A stretch of 7,070 bases of DNA, taken from JBAZCO01 sp041654915 (GTDB taxonomy: Bacteria > Bacillota > Clostridia > Christensenellales > DTU072). Positions 1 to 5,607 of this stretch are shown here, one piece after another. A program made the position numbers and the translations under genes. The stretch lies in NCBI GenBank assembly GCA_041654915.1, contig JBAZCO010000088.1:1-7070 (forward strand). The letters run 5' to 3'. Each line of letters begins with the position of its first letter. The stretch's first letter is position 1. The notes beneath the pieces are model-generated. The model was not told the DNA's origin. It saw only the letters and a list, made by a program, of their open reading frames with translations, and searched no databases.

Positions 1-346
1 CGTCCACTAGCACAGGTGAGCGGAATACCGTGCCGTCCAAAATCGCACGAATTGTGCCGTTGGGCGACTTCCACATCTTGGATAGCTTATATTCCTCCAC
101 CCTTTGTGCGTTGGGGGTGATTGTCGCACACTTTACGCCAACCCCATATTTTTTTATTGCGTTTGCCGCTTCAACGGTGACTTTGTCACCCGTTTTTTCC
201 CTTTTTGGCAACCCTAAGTCGTAATATTCGGTTTTGAGGTCGATATAAGGTGCAAGCAAAATCTCCTTAATATCCGCCCATAATATGCGTGTCATTTCGT
301 CGCCGTCCAGCTCTACAAGCGGTGTGGTCATTCTTATTTTTGTCAT
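1..346 (-). CDS. icd: NADP-dependent isocitrate dehydrogenase, N-terminal part (cut by left edge)
   Basis: Oxidative decarboxylation of isocitrate to 2-oxoglutarate with NADP+ in the cytoplasm (TCA cycle and glutamate supply). The reading frame starts at the ATG at 346, behind a clear AGGAGG site (355-360), and runs open off the left edge, giving 115 residues. It begins MTKIRMTTPLVELDGDEMTR and keeps the isocitrate-binding block of the homodimeric eukaryote-like (type II) family: CATITPN at about 73-79, KSPNGTIR at 93-100 and GTVFR at 105-109. From memory, the key residues T77, S94, N96, R100 and R109 fall at the same positions as in human IDH1. It lies 70 bases downstream of the DHFR gene with no terminator or convincing promoter between, so it may be read from the thyA promoter. 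It is the most host-like gene here. Family call is firm; whether it is host or phage-borne is open. Confidence 0.93.
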   Translation of the reverse strand, partial: MTKIRMTTPLVELDGDEMTRILWADIKEILLAPYIDLKTEYYDLGLPKREKTGDKVTVEAANAIKKYGVGVKCATITPNAQRVEEYKLSKMWKSPNGTIRAILDGTVFRSPVLVD

Positions 347-368
347 ATTGTCTGCCTCCTGAATATGC

Positions 369-399
369 AAGGATATTCCTTAGAAAAGGATTACTCCTT
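369..399. repeat. Alternating AAGGA/TCCTT inverted repeats ahead of icd
   Basis: Four five-base arms alternate at 369-373 (AAGGA), 377-381 (TCCTT), 386-390 (AAGGA) and 395-399 (TCCTT), with spacers of 3 or 4 bases. Any neighbouring pair can form a small hairpin. Seen as direct repeats, TCCTTAGAAAA occurs at 377-387 and 395-405, an 18-base period. The array occupies the gap between the DHFR stop and the icd ribosome binding site. In the minus-strand transcript the arms include Shine-Dalgarno-like AAGGA and its complement, so they could pair with the icd AGGAGG site, or form an operator. The repeat is seen directly; any role is inference. Confidence 0.6.
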
Positions 400-416
400 A
401 GAAAATGAGATTAGTT

Positions 417-914
417 TTAAAATGTTTGGGGGTTATTGTTTTTATAAACGGTATATCTAATGTTGTATTCGTTGGTGGTAAAAGGCGAGCTTTCACTCTC
501 TAGTTGCCAATTGGGGAGAGTGTCAAGATTGTTAAAAAAGTGTGTTGCATTCCCTTCTGCATCTACTTTTGTAACATACGCTTTGCTACAATATGGTAGC
601 ATTGTTCGGTAAAACATAGCGCCGCCAACAATAAAAACATCATCCGCAGCATACTTCTTTAACTCCTCTCTAAGAGCGTCCAAAGTGGGTACGACAATAC
701 AATCTTTGCGGGTAAAGACATCGCTAAGCACTATATTTGTCCGTCCTGGGAGCGGTCTTGAGTGGGGAAAAGAAAGCAAAGTGTTGCCACCCATAACTAT
801 CACTTTTCCCAATGTTTTTTGCTTAAAGTACGCTAAATCTGCCGGCATATGAAACAGCATTTCATTATTCTTGCCTATTCCCCAACTTTTATCTACCGCA
901 ACAATCGCTTGCAT
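417..914 (-). CDS. folA: Dihydrofolate reductase
   Basis: Reduces dihydrofolate to tetrahydrofolate with NADPH, regenerating the cofactor that thymidylate synthase oxidises. The 165 residues match the normal size of bacterial DHFR. Visible motifs are the WGIG loop (11-14), the substrate-binding acid D26 in MPADL, SRPLPGRTNIVLS (52-64), the nucleotide-binding VFIVGGAMFY (93-102) and THFF (124-127), the counterpart of THFP. The first cofactor motif reads MGGNT (41-45), with glycine where E. coli has R44, which contacts the NADPH 2'-phosphate. The ATG overlaps the thyA stop by one base (TAATG), and GGAGGT sits just upstream inside the thyA end, which implies translational coupling. A plain chromosomal folA and a phage-carried DHFR would look alike here. 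Confidence 0.95.
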   Translation of the reverse strand: MQAIVAVDKSWGIGKNNEMLFHMPADLAYFKQKTLGKVIVMGGNTLLSFPHSRPLPGRTNIVLSDVFTRKDCIVVPTLDALREELKKYAADDVFIVGGAMFYRTMLPYCSKAYVTKVDAEGNATHFFNNLDTLPNWQLESESSPFTTNEYNIRYTVYKNNNPQTF

Positions 915-1744
915 TATATGGCTACCTCCAACTTTTTGCCAAGCAGTGTAAATTGATAGTTTTCCAAGGAAAAATCCTCTACCTTAAATTGATAAAAATC
1001 CTTAATATCTTTGTTTATATTTAATTTGGGCGCAGGAAACTGCTCACGCTTTATTAACTCCTCCGCTATGGGAATGTGTTTATCATAAATGTGTGCGTCT
1101 GCTATCACATGTACAAGCTCCCCCGCCTCCAAACCGCTTACCGCCGCAAACATATGCACTAACACAGAGTATTGCACCACATTCCAATTATTGGCAACAA
1201 GCATATCTTGAGAGCGCTGATGCAAAATTGCATTGAGAGTATTGCCCGAAGTGTTAAAAGTAACCGAATATGCGCAAGGATAAAGCGCCATTTCGCTTAG
1301 GTCGGAATGGTTGTATATATTGGTGATAATCCGCCGTGATTGCGGATTGTTTTTCAAGTCAAAAAGCACCCTGTCCACTTGGTCAAACTCACCCTCTTTG
1401 TACTTGTGCTTAACCCCTAGTTGATAGCCGTAAGCCTTGCCGATAGTGCCGTTTTCGTCCGCCCAAGCATTCCAAATGGATGAATTTAGGTCTGCAATAC
1501 GATTGGACTTTTTTTGCCAAATCCACAGCAACTCATCCACCGCTGCGGCAAAATTCGTTTTTCTTATCGTGATAATGGGAAACTCTTTTTTGAGGTCGTA
1601 GCGGTTAACTAGGCAAAACTTCTTTACCGTATGCGCAGGCGTGCCGTCCTCCCAACGGGGACGCACATCAAGATTATTGTCATAAAATCCGTTTTGCAAA
1701 ATATCCTTAATATTATCTATAAAAATACCGTCTGCCGCACTCAT
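914..1744 (-). CDS. thyA: Thymidylate synthase (ThyA type)
   Basis: Methylates dUMP to dTMP using 5,10-methylenetetrahydrofolate, releasing dihydrofolate for the DHFR encoded directly downstream. The frame extends upstream to 1846, but the start at 1744 is preferred: GGAGG lies six bases before it (1751-1755), and the extra 34 residues would read through a terminator and promoter region. This gives 276 residues, the usual ThyA length. Motifs: ELLWIWQ (71-77), the phosphate-binding SRR (136-138), catalytic C157 in LYPCAY, QRSQD (176-180), N188 in NNWNVVQYS, and DAHIY (216-220) with the conserved His and Tyr. The active site reads YPCAY and the folate-side segment RSQDMLVANNWN, rather than the PPCH and RSxDxxLGxPFN of E. 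coli; from memory this is the clostridial variant. The gene has its own candidate promoter and follows a terminator, so it is not part of the phage late operon. Confidence 0.96.
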   Translation of the reverse strand: MSAADGIFIDNIKDILQNGFYDNNLDVRPRWEDGTPAHTVKKFCLVNRYDLKKEFPIITIRKTNFAAAVDELLWIWQKKSNRIADLNSSIWNAWADENGTIGKAYGYQLGVKHKYKEGEFDQVDRVLFDLKNNPQSRRIITNIYNHSDLSEMALYPCAYSVTFNTSGNTLNAILHQRSQDMLVANNWNVVQYSVLVHMFAAVSGLEAGELVHVIADAHIYDKHIPIAEELIKREQFPAPKLNINKDIKDFYQFKVEDFSLENYQFTLLGKKLEVAI

Positions 1745-1764
1745 AAAAAACCTCCGTAGATTTT

Positions 1765-1809
1765 TATATAATGATAACATATTATAAGGAAAAAGTAAAA
1801 TACATATGG
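1765..1809 (-). promoter_or_regulatory. thyA: Candidate promoter of the thyA unit
   Basis: On the minus strand a perfect TATAAT occurs at 1786-1781, about 37 bases ahead of the thyA ATG, which would leave a leader near 30 bases. No good -35 hexamer lies 16-18 bases upstream of it. A second possibility is TATATA (1770-1765) with TTTTCC (1793-1788) at a 17-base spacing. The region is very AT-rich and follows directly on a terminator, so some promoter is needed here; the exact one is uncertain. Confidence 0.42.
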
Positions 1810-1812
1810 GCG

Positions 1813-1857
1813 AAAAAAAGGGGGTGACTTTATCTAGTAAGACCACCCCCTATTTTT
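1813..1857. terminator. Bidirectional intrinsic terminator closing the phage late operon
   Basis: AGGGGGTG at 1819-1826 pairs perfectly with CACCCCCT at 1844-1851, and CTT/AAG (1828-1830 with 1839-1841) can extend the stem across a small internal loop. Read on the minus strand, the stem is followed by seven T (from 1819 to 1813), a textbook intrinsic terminator for transcripts leaving the holin gene. Read on the plus strand, it is followed by TATTTTT. It separates the phage-like operon from thyA. Confidence 0.9.
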
Positions 1858-1902
1858 AATACATACCGCAATAACGGCTTTCTCTTTTAAAGCGCTCAAT
1901 TC

Positions 1903-2103
1903 TTACTTGAGCTTATTGTTAATTTCATCCACCTTTTCATCAATATCGGTTACAATATTGAGTTTTTCTGCCAAAGCGGCGATTGTTTGCTGATATTTTT
2001 CCTCTCTGCCCTTGCTGTCCCTTATTTGGATAAAAAACAAAGCGACAAACATCATTGCCCAAAGCCCCGTACTTGCGGCAGCTTCCCATATTTCTTCCCA
2101 CAT
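1903..2103 (-). CDS. UviB/BhlA-like holin, small membrane protein
   Basis: A 66-residue protein with one hydrophobic segment at about 8-25 (AAASTGLWAMMFVALFF), then IQIRDSKGREEKYQQTIAALAEKL and a charged helical tail. This layout, with an N-terminal membrane helix and a charged cytoplasmic coiled coil beginning RDSKGREEKY, resembles the BhlA/UviB family of holin-like proteins of Gram-positive phages and bacteriocin loci. The likely role is membrane permeabilisation at lysis. The start was set at the ATG at 2103. An in-frame GTG at 2112 is part of the GAGGTGA ribosome binding site, so it cannot easily serve as the start. It is the last gene of the late operon before the terminator. No endolysin sits beside it, which is unusual. 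The family call rests on pattern resemblance only. Confidence 0.75.
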   Translation of the reverse strand: MWEEIWEAAASTGLWAMMFVALFFIQIRDSKGREEKYQQTIAALAEKLNIVTDIDEKVDEINNKLK

Positions 2104-2116
2104 AATAATCACCTCG

Positions 2117-2308
2117 CTATTTTTTTGTGCGCTTTTGCGCCGATTTTACCGCTTCGCCAAAGATAGTGTGCAACTCCTTTACACACTCCTCACATAGCTT
2201 GAGCTGCATACTTAGAGGCGTACCCTCTTTTGCCACAATATATTTAGCAATATGAGTACAAACACCATTGTCGCACCCAACGGGAATATTCAATTTTTCT
2301 AGTTTCAT
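2117..2308 (-). CDS. Small four-cysteine (putative zinc-binding) protein
   Basis: A 63-residue protein of unknown function. It carries C12 and C17 (GCDNGVC) and C39 and C42 (LCEEC), with H19 and H47 nearby. The paired cysteines 22 residues apart suggest a zinc ribbon or knuckle. The C-terminus is basic (KSAQKRTKK), which could favour nucleic acid contact. No membrane segment is visible. It stops a few bases before the holin ribosome binding site, so the two are co-expressed. The start has the unusual leader AAGGACGGT (2321-2313), shared with the head-tail adaptor gene. Gene reality is well supported by spacing and leader; the function is not known. Confidence 0.75.
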   Translation of the reverse strand: MKLEKLNIPVGCDNGVCTHIAKYIVAKEGTPLSMQLKLCEECVKELHTIFGEAVKSAQKRTKK

Positions 2309-2312
2309 TTTT

Positions 2313-2321
2313 ACCGTCCTT
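2313..2321 (-). promoter_or_regulatory. Split ribosome binding site AAGGACGGT of the four-cysteine gene
   Basis: Reads AAGGACGGTAAAA before the ATG. It resembles AAGGAGGT with a C inserted after GGA. The nine-base block is identical to the one before the adaptor gene at 5514-5522. Confidence 0.5.
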
Positions 2322-2368
2322 AAATAATTTGTGTCTTAAAAACTCGCTTGTTTTTCGCTTATTTTACA

Positions 2369-3388
2369 TTATTTGTTGTTTATCTCACTGTATAGCTTGA
2401 GATAGTTTTCCTCTCCCAAAAGCCCTGCAAGTACCTCGGCATTTTGCGCAACTAACTGTTTGGCGACATCACTATTTAAGCCAGAATAAAAGTTTATCGC
2501 CTCTTGATAGCGCTTATCATACTCTGCCTTTGTCGCATCGGATATCCCGTACACGCTCTCTGCCAAATTTCTTGTCTTTTTAAGCTGTTCCTCTATTTGC
2601 TTGCGCTTTTTTTCCTCTTCAGCAATTTGCGCCAAGCGTTTCTTTTGATATTCCTCCTCTTGTTTAGCAAGATTTAAGTTGTATTTGTTAATCTCCTCTA
2701 AGCGCTTTTCCTGTTGAAGCTTAAGTGATGCCATCTTTTTTTCCAAATCGGCAGCATACTTTAGGTCATATTCCTTTAAGGCATTTTGATAGGTTGCATT
2801 GGTGTATTCCACTTCCGCTGCAAGTGCTCCATACTTCAAATCATAGTATGCGTTAAGCTTAGATTTGCGTGCCTCGCCATAATCGGCAATTTCTCTTTGC
2901 CCAACTGTGTTAATGGAGGAGTTAACTAGCCCTTGCCGAATCACCGCAGATTGCTGCCTTCTTAGCAACTCGCTAAGTTCATGGTCTAGGGCTTGGCTGT
3001 CATAAACCTCATTTTGTTTAAGACTTTCTTCTTCCGCACCCAACTTATCTAGCTTATATCCCGAGGTAAGGTGTTGGGAATCTACTTTGCTTTGATACCC
3101 GGGCAAAAGTTCTCCTTCCGCTTGCTCTATTAATTCCTCGTCACTAACGGGAACAAATTCTTTGGGAACAAGCCCCAAGGTTTCGGGTATGGTTTGAGAG
3201 TAGTCGGGAGCGGGAATTTTGCCTTTATTGTTGGAGTAGGAAGCATCCAAATCCCTTAACTTTCTTAGTAGCTCCTCATCCGATTCGCTGTCGGTTTCTC
3301 TATTTTTGAGTTCTCCCCGCAACAATTTTTTTAAGTCGCTCAACACCTTGTCAGCCACTTCCTCGGCTCGCTCTACAAGCTTGCTCAT
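2369..3388 (-). CDS. Coiled-coil phage protein, possible internal/ejection protein
   Basis: A 339-residue, highly charged and mostly helical protein with no signal peptide or membrane helix. Residues 1-60 are acidic and charged. Residues 60-110 are proline-bearing and probably extended. At 143-160 the segment RRQQSAVIRQGLVNSSIN recalls the Arg/Gly/Ser stretch (RRGLxxSS) often seen in phage internal or tail-associated proteins. Residues 165-275 form a long coiled coil rich in Glu, Lys and Gln (EKRLEEINKYNLNLAKQEEE and onward). A helical tail ends at EINNK. The ATG overlaps the preceding micro-ORF stop (ATGA) and has a strong AAGGAGG site. In podoviruses the genes after the nozzle often encode ejection proteins or scaffolding for the tail tip, so an internal virion role is plausible. 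It could also be a tail needle or spike-linker protein. No family was recognised with certainty. Confidence 0.85.
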   Translation of the reverse strand: MSKLVERAEEVADKVLSDLKKLLRGELKNRETDSESDEELLRKLRDLDASYSNNKGKIPAPDYSQTIPETLGLVPKEFVPVSDEELIEQAEGELLPGYQSKVDSQHLTSGYKLDKLGAEEESLKQNEVYDSQALDHELSELLRRQQSAVIRQGLVNSSINTVGQREIADYGEARKSKLNAYYDLKYGALAAEVEYTNATYQNALKEYDLKYAADLEKKMASLKLQQEKRLEEINKYNLNLAKQEEEYQKKRLAQIAEEEKKRKQIEEQLKKTRNLAESVYGISDATKAEYDKRYQEAINFYSGLNSDVAKQLVAQNAEVLAGLLGEENYLKLYSEINNK

Positions 3389-3501
3389 ACTCCCTCCTTT
3401 AAGCTGTCTACCACAACTTTTAGCGCATCTATCTTTTTGCTAAGGGTATTAACCTTGTCCAAAAGTTCGTTAAGCGCATTTATTATATATTCAGTTTGCA
3501 T
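3385..3501 (-). CDS. 38-residue coiled-coil micro-protein
   Basis: A short frame running ATG (3501) to TGA (3385), beginning MQTEYIINALNELLDKVNTL and continuing SKKIDALKVVVDSLKEGV. Hydrophobics recur in a heptad-like pattern (I7, L10, L14, V17, L20, I24, L27, V31, L34), giving one amphipathic helix suited to dimer or trimer formation. Evidence that it is translated: a perfect AAGGAGG stands before its ATG, it begins 11 bases inside the nozzle gene end, and its TGA overlaps the ATG of the next gene as ATGA. It also fills an otherwise empty gap in a tightly packed operon. It could be a structural clip, a partner of the 339-residue protein, or simply a coupling ORF that delivers ribosomes to that gene. 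Confidence 0.75.
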   Translation of the reverse strand: MQTEYIINALNELLDKVNTLSKKIDALKVVVDSLKEGV

Positions 3502-4975
3502 AATACCTCCTTGAAAAGTCCAACTCCAAGAGTATATTGGATATATGTATTTTGTTGTTTTGGGTTTCCAATATTAGCCTAATAGTATCCCCAATTAAAT
3601 TAAATGTGACAAGTTGCGGCTTTAGCCCTCCGCTTACAGTTTTCTGGGCGACATCCAAGTTAGATTCTGCCTCAACGCTAATGCCGTACCTAGTGGCAAT
3701 ATATAGGCGCTTTAGCACCTTATAGGCATCTACACTGCCAAAGTTGCTTTTTGCCCCTATCCAGAGTTTTTTAAGCGGCTCGCCAAACAATGTACCACTG
3801 TCGTTTATTCCTCCCGCCCGTGCCATTCTATAATTATTAAAGTTCACTACAAGCGCATCTATCCCCTCGCTCACTATTGGGCAAAACCCTCGTATATCGC
3901 CGCCTCTAAACACACTTATTCCGCCCGTTTTCATATCAAACATAAGGAAACCGTTATTTGTGTAAGGTCCTAATACTTCGTCCCCTATCTTTTCGTCCTT
4001 ATAGCTTTTTAGGCGAACGGATAGATAATATTTATCCTTATAATATATTGCCGCCGCCTTGTCGGGGATATCTATCAATGCAGTTACTTTAGAAAACATT
4101 CTGGTTATGGAGTAGCCGTCAAAGCTATATAGGTCATGCCCTGCAAGAAATATGATGTCATTTCCCGCAACAACGATACTGCCCGCTTGAATTTTACCGC
4201 CCGTGTCAAAAGCCTTTGTCACCCTAAATTCAGATGGCTCGGTATAGGCGCTTAAACGATATACGGCATACTCTCTAAATATAAAAATGTAGTCCTTGAA
4301 TGACAAGATTTTTATTATAGCGCCGCCCTCGTTCATAAAGCTTATATGCCCTGCCCCGCCCGAAGAAACATCCCAGCCAGCGGGATTGAGCGCCTCGCTA
4401 AAGTATACATTTTCCTTATCCACGCCGTACATTCTCTCGTAGTGCATACAAATGGAGTGCATTGCCGGCGCTTCGGAAACGGTTTGTATGGTTGAACCGT
4501 CATAAATCACCAATCCGCCTCCGTTACCTGCAACAATTAGCACATCCTTGTCATTATAGTAATAATTAAGAAAGTTTGCATCATTGCCGCTCACCTCTAA
4601 CCCATTTATTTTAGTAAACAAACCGTTGCGAATAGCGCATTGGTACACCGTAAGGTCGCCGCCAAGCGCAATAACTCGGTCGTCATTCTCGCCCGCTGCA
4701 TTCTTTTTGCGGTATAGGAACAACTTTTTCATAGATGCGCTATAACTATCCAAGCTGGGAAGATAGCGGTCGCCATATTCGGTAGTATATAGTAGCGGCT
4801 CGCCAAGCCCCATACCGCCAACAAGCTTGCCGTCGGAAAACCCAACATTGCAAGCATATGTTGCCACGGACGGCTCAAGGGCAGACTCCTCTGTTTCCGC
4901 ATCCACGCCTTTAAAGTTGCTTATTTTGTATTGATATCTGCTTAGGCGTGGGGTGATATCTCGTCTGTATCTCAT
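3491..4975 (-). CDS. Tail nozzle / DNA-stabilisation protein (P22 gp10-, T7 gp12-like)
   Basis: A 494-residue beta-rich protein likely forming the short tail tube end that closes the packaged head. The N-terminus (ISNFKGVDAETEE to CNVGFSDGKLVGG, about 18-54) has the 'few loops then A-N-V-x-F-x-D-G-K-L' form typical of this group. The middle shows repeated propeller-like strands: VLIVAGNGGGLVIYDG, then MHYERMYGVDKENVYFSEALNPAGWD at about 180-205, then IKILSFKDYIFIFREYAVYRL and DIIFLAGHDLYSFDG. The 'R-M-Y-G-x-N-x-V-Y-F-S-x-x-x-x-P-x-x-W' segment is characteristic of podovirus nozzle proteins. Its ATG overlaps the adaptor stop as ATGA and has an AAGGAGAG site, so translation is coupled. Gene order adaptor-nozzle supports the call. 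The last strands (about 450-490) may contact a spike encoded elsewhere. Confidence 0.82.
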   Translation of the reverse strand: MRYRRDITPRLSRYQYKISNFKGVDAETEESALEPSVATYACNVGFSDGKLVGGMGLGEPLLYTTEYGDRYLPSLDSYSASMKKLFLYRKKNAAGENDDRVIALGGDLTVYQCAIRNGLFTKINGLEVSGNDANFLNYYYNDKDVLIVAGNGGGLVIYDGSTIQTVSEAPAMHSICMHYERMYGVDKENVYFSEALNPAGWDVSSGGAGHISFMNEGGAIIKILSFKDYIFIFREYAVYRLSAYTEPSEFRVTKAFDTGGKIQAGSIVVAGNDIIFLAGHDLYSFDGYSITRMFSKVTALIDIPDKAAAIYYKDKYYLSVRLKSYKDEKIGDEVLGPYTNNGFLMFDMKTGGISVFRGGDIRGFCPIVSEGIDALVVNFNNYRMARAGGINDSGTLFGEPLKKLWIGAKSNFGSVDAYKVLKRLYIATRYGISVEAESNLDVAQKTVSGGLKPQLVTFNLIGDTIRLILETQNNKIHISNILLELDFSRRYYAN

Positions 4976-5508
4976 TTGAAAACTCTCCTTTCCGGCAGTT
5001 TTATATTGCGCAGGCGGCGAGAAAGATTGGTGATTGCAGTATCGTAGCGGTTTTTATTAAATAGCGCTTCATCAATCAAGCCCACTCGATAGTAATATTC
5101 ACTCACCACACCTGTTGCAATAACATATTCGCTATATTGAGGGGGGAGAATTACCTCGTCCTCTATGGCAAGCTCGCCTAAATGGTAGTTGTATATGACT
5201 TCCGCATCACCCCTCACATCTGCCTCTATGTACAGAGGATACATAATAAACGGCACTTTTGCGCCCCGCACATTTACCTCTATCACCTCCCGCACCTGCT
5301 TGGATAAGTCTTTATAATACAGCCTTCCACCGTCAAATCTAGCCTTTTCTTTGGTTTTTAGATGTACATATTCAAGAGTAAGCTCGGAATATATCATATT
5401 TGCCGCATCTATTAGCTTGTTAAGCTTTGTGCCGGGTGTATCTACATTTACCTCTTCTTCCAGCCCCGCTATTTGAATCACCCGTCTAATAATATCTTTT
5501 AAAATCAT
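4972..5508 (-). CDS. Head-to-tail adaptor (P22 gp4-, T7 gp11-like)
   Basis: A 178-residue protein expected to form the ring beneath the portal that joins head to nozzle. It opens with a helical part (MILKDIIRRVIQIAGLEEEV to about 45, including LIDAANMIYSELTLEYV), then a beta-rich middle (LYYKDLSKQVREVIEVNVRG to YNYHLGELAIEDEVILPP, about 80-142), then helices ending SRRLRNIKLPERRVFK. This alpha-beta-alpha form with a Pro-Pro-x-Y/E junction and an arginine-rich C-terminus matches tail adaptors of short-tailed phages. The position, after the capsid gene and overlapping the nozzle gene by four bases, is the canonical one. It follows a hairpin terminator and has the unusual AAGGACGGTGA leader. A siphovirus-type connector is the alternative, less likely given the nozzle next door. 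Confidence 0.78.
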   Translation of the reverse strand: MILKDIIRRVIQIAGLEEEVNVDTPGTKLNKLIDAANMIYSELTLEYVHLKTKEKARFDGGRLYYKDLSKQVREVIEVNVRGAKVPFIMYPLYIEADVRGDAEVIYNYHLGELAIEDEVILPPQYSEYVIATGVVSEYYYRVGLIDEALFNKNRYDTAITNLSRRLRNIKLPERRVFK

Positions 5509-5513
5509 TTTTC

Positions 5514-5522
5514 ACCGTCCTT
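5514..5522 (-). promoter_or_regulatory. Split ribosome binding site AAGGACGGT of the adaptor gene
   Basis: Reads AAGGACGGTGAAAA before the ATG at 5508, a near-match to AAGGAGGTGA with an extra C. It lies directly beyond the terminator T-tract, so little unstructured leader remains. The same nine bases precede the four-cysteine gene. Confidence 0.5.
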
Positions 5523-5526
5523 TTTT

Positions 5527-5563
5527 AAAAATGCACGAGGCGGCAGATATCTGCCGCCCGTGC
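5527..5563 (-). terminator. Hairpin terminator/attenuator between capsid and adaptor genes
   Basis: A perfect 20-base palindrome (5539-5558, GGCGGCAGAT then ATCTGCCGCC) is flanked by GCACG (5533-5537) and CGTGC (5559-5563), with A5538 bulged. This gives a GC-rich stem of about 13-15 pairs. On the minus strand it is followed by ATTTTT, a short T-tract. It lies about 45 bases after the capsid stop. Because essential tail genes follow with no promoter seen in between, it probably lets part of the transcription through, so that capsid mRNA exceeds tail mRNA, and may also protect the capsid mRNA 3' end. Confidence 0.85.
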
Positions 5564-5607
5564 TGTGCTTTAGGGCTAACTTTAAGCGCCCAAACTTGTA
5601 CGGCTTT

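Noticed and set aside
30..224. Plus-strand 64-residue frame
   Set aside because: It lies antisense inside the clearly recognised icd coding sequence and has no ribosome binding site.
1745..1846. 34-residue N-terminal extension of ThyA starting at 1846
   Set aside because: It has no ribosome binding site, crosses the terminator-proximal and promoter region, and is hydrophobic and unlike ThyA. The start at 1744 has GGAGG at correct spacing and gives the normal length.
1806..1859. Plus-strand 17-codon frame over the terminator
   Set aside because: Its AAGGA is too far from the ATG and the frame consists mostly of the terminator stem, so coding is unlikely.
2104..2112. GTG start three codons upstream of the holin ATG
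   Set aside because: The GTG is the end of the GAGGTGA ribosome binding site for the ATG at 2103.
2012..2197. Plus-strand 61-residue frame with hydrophobic stretches
   Set aside because: It is the complement of the holin and four-cysteine genes; its hydrophobicity is a by-product of the opposite frame.
2344..2361. CGCTTGTTTTTCGCTT repeat in the spacer after the 339-residue gene
   Set aside because: It is a direct repeat of CGCTT, not a dyad, and cannot form a terminator stem. It is too short to be distinguished from chance.
3537..3725. Plus-strand 62-residue frame
   Set aside because: It is antisense to the end of the nozzle gene, with no start signal or recognisable features.
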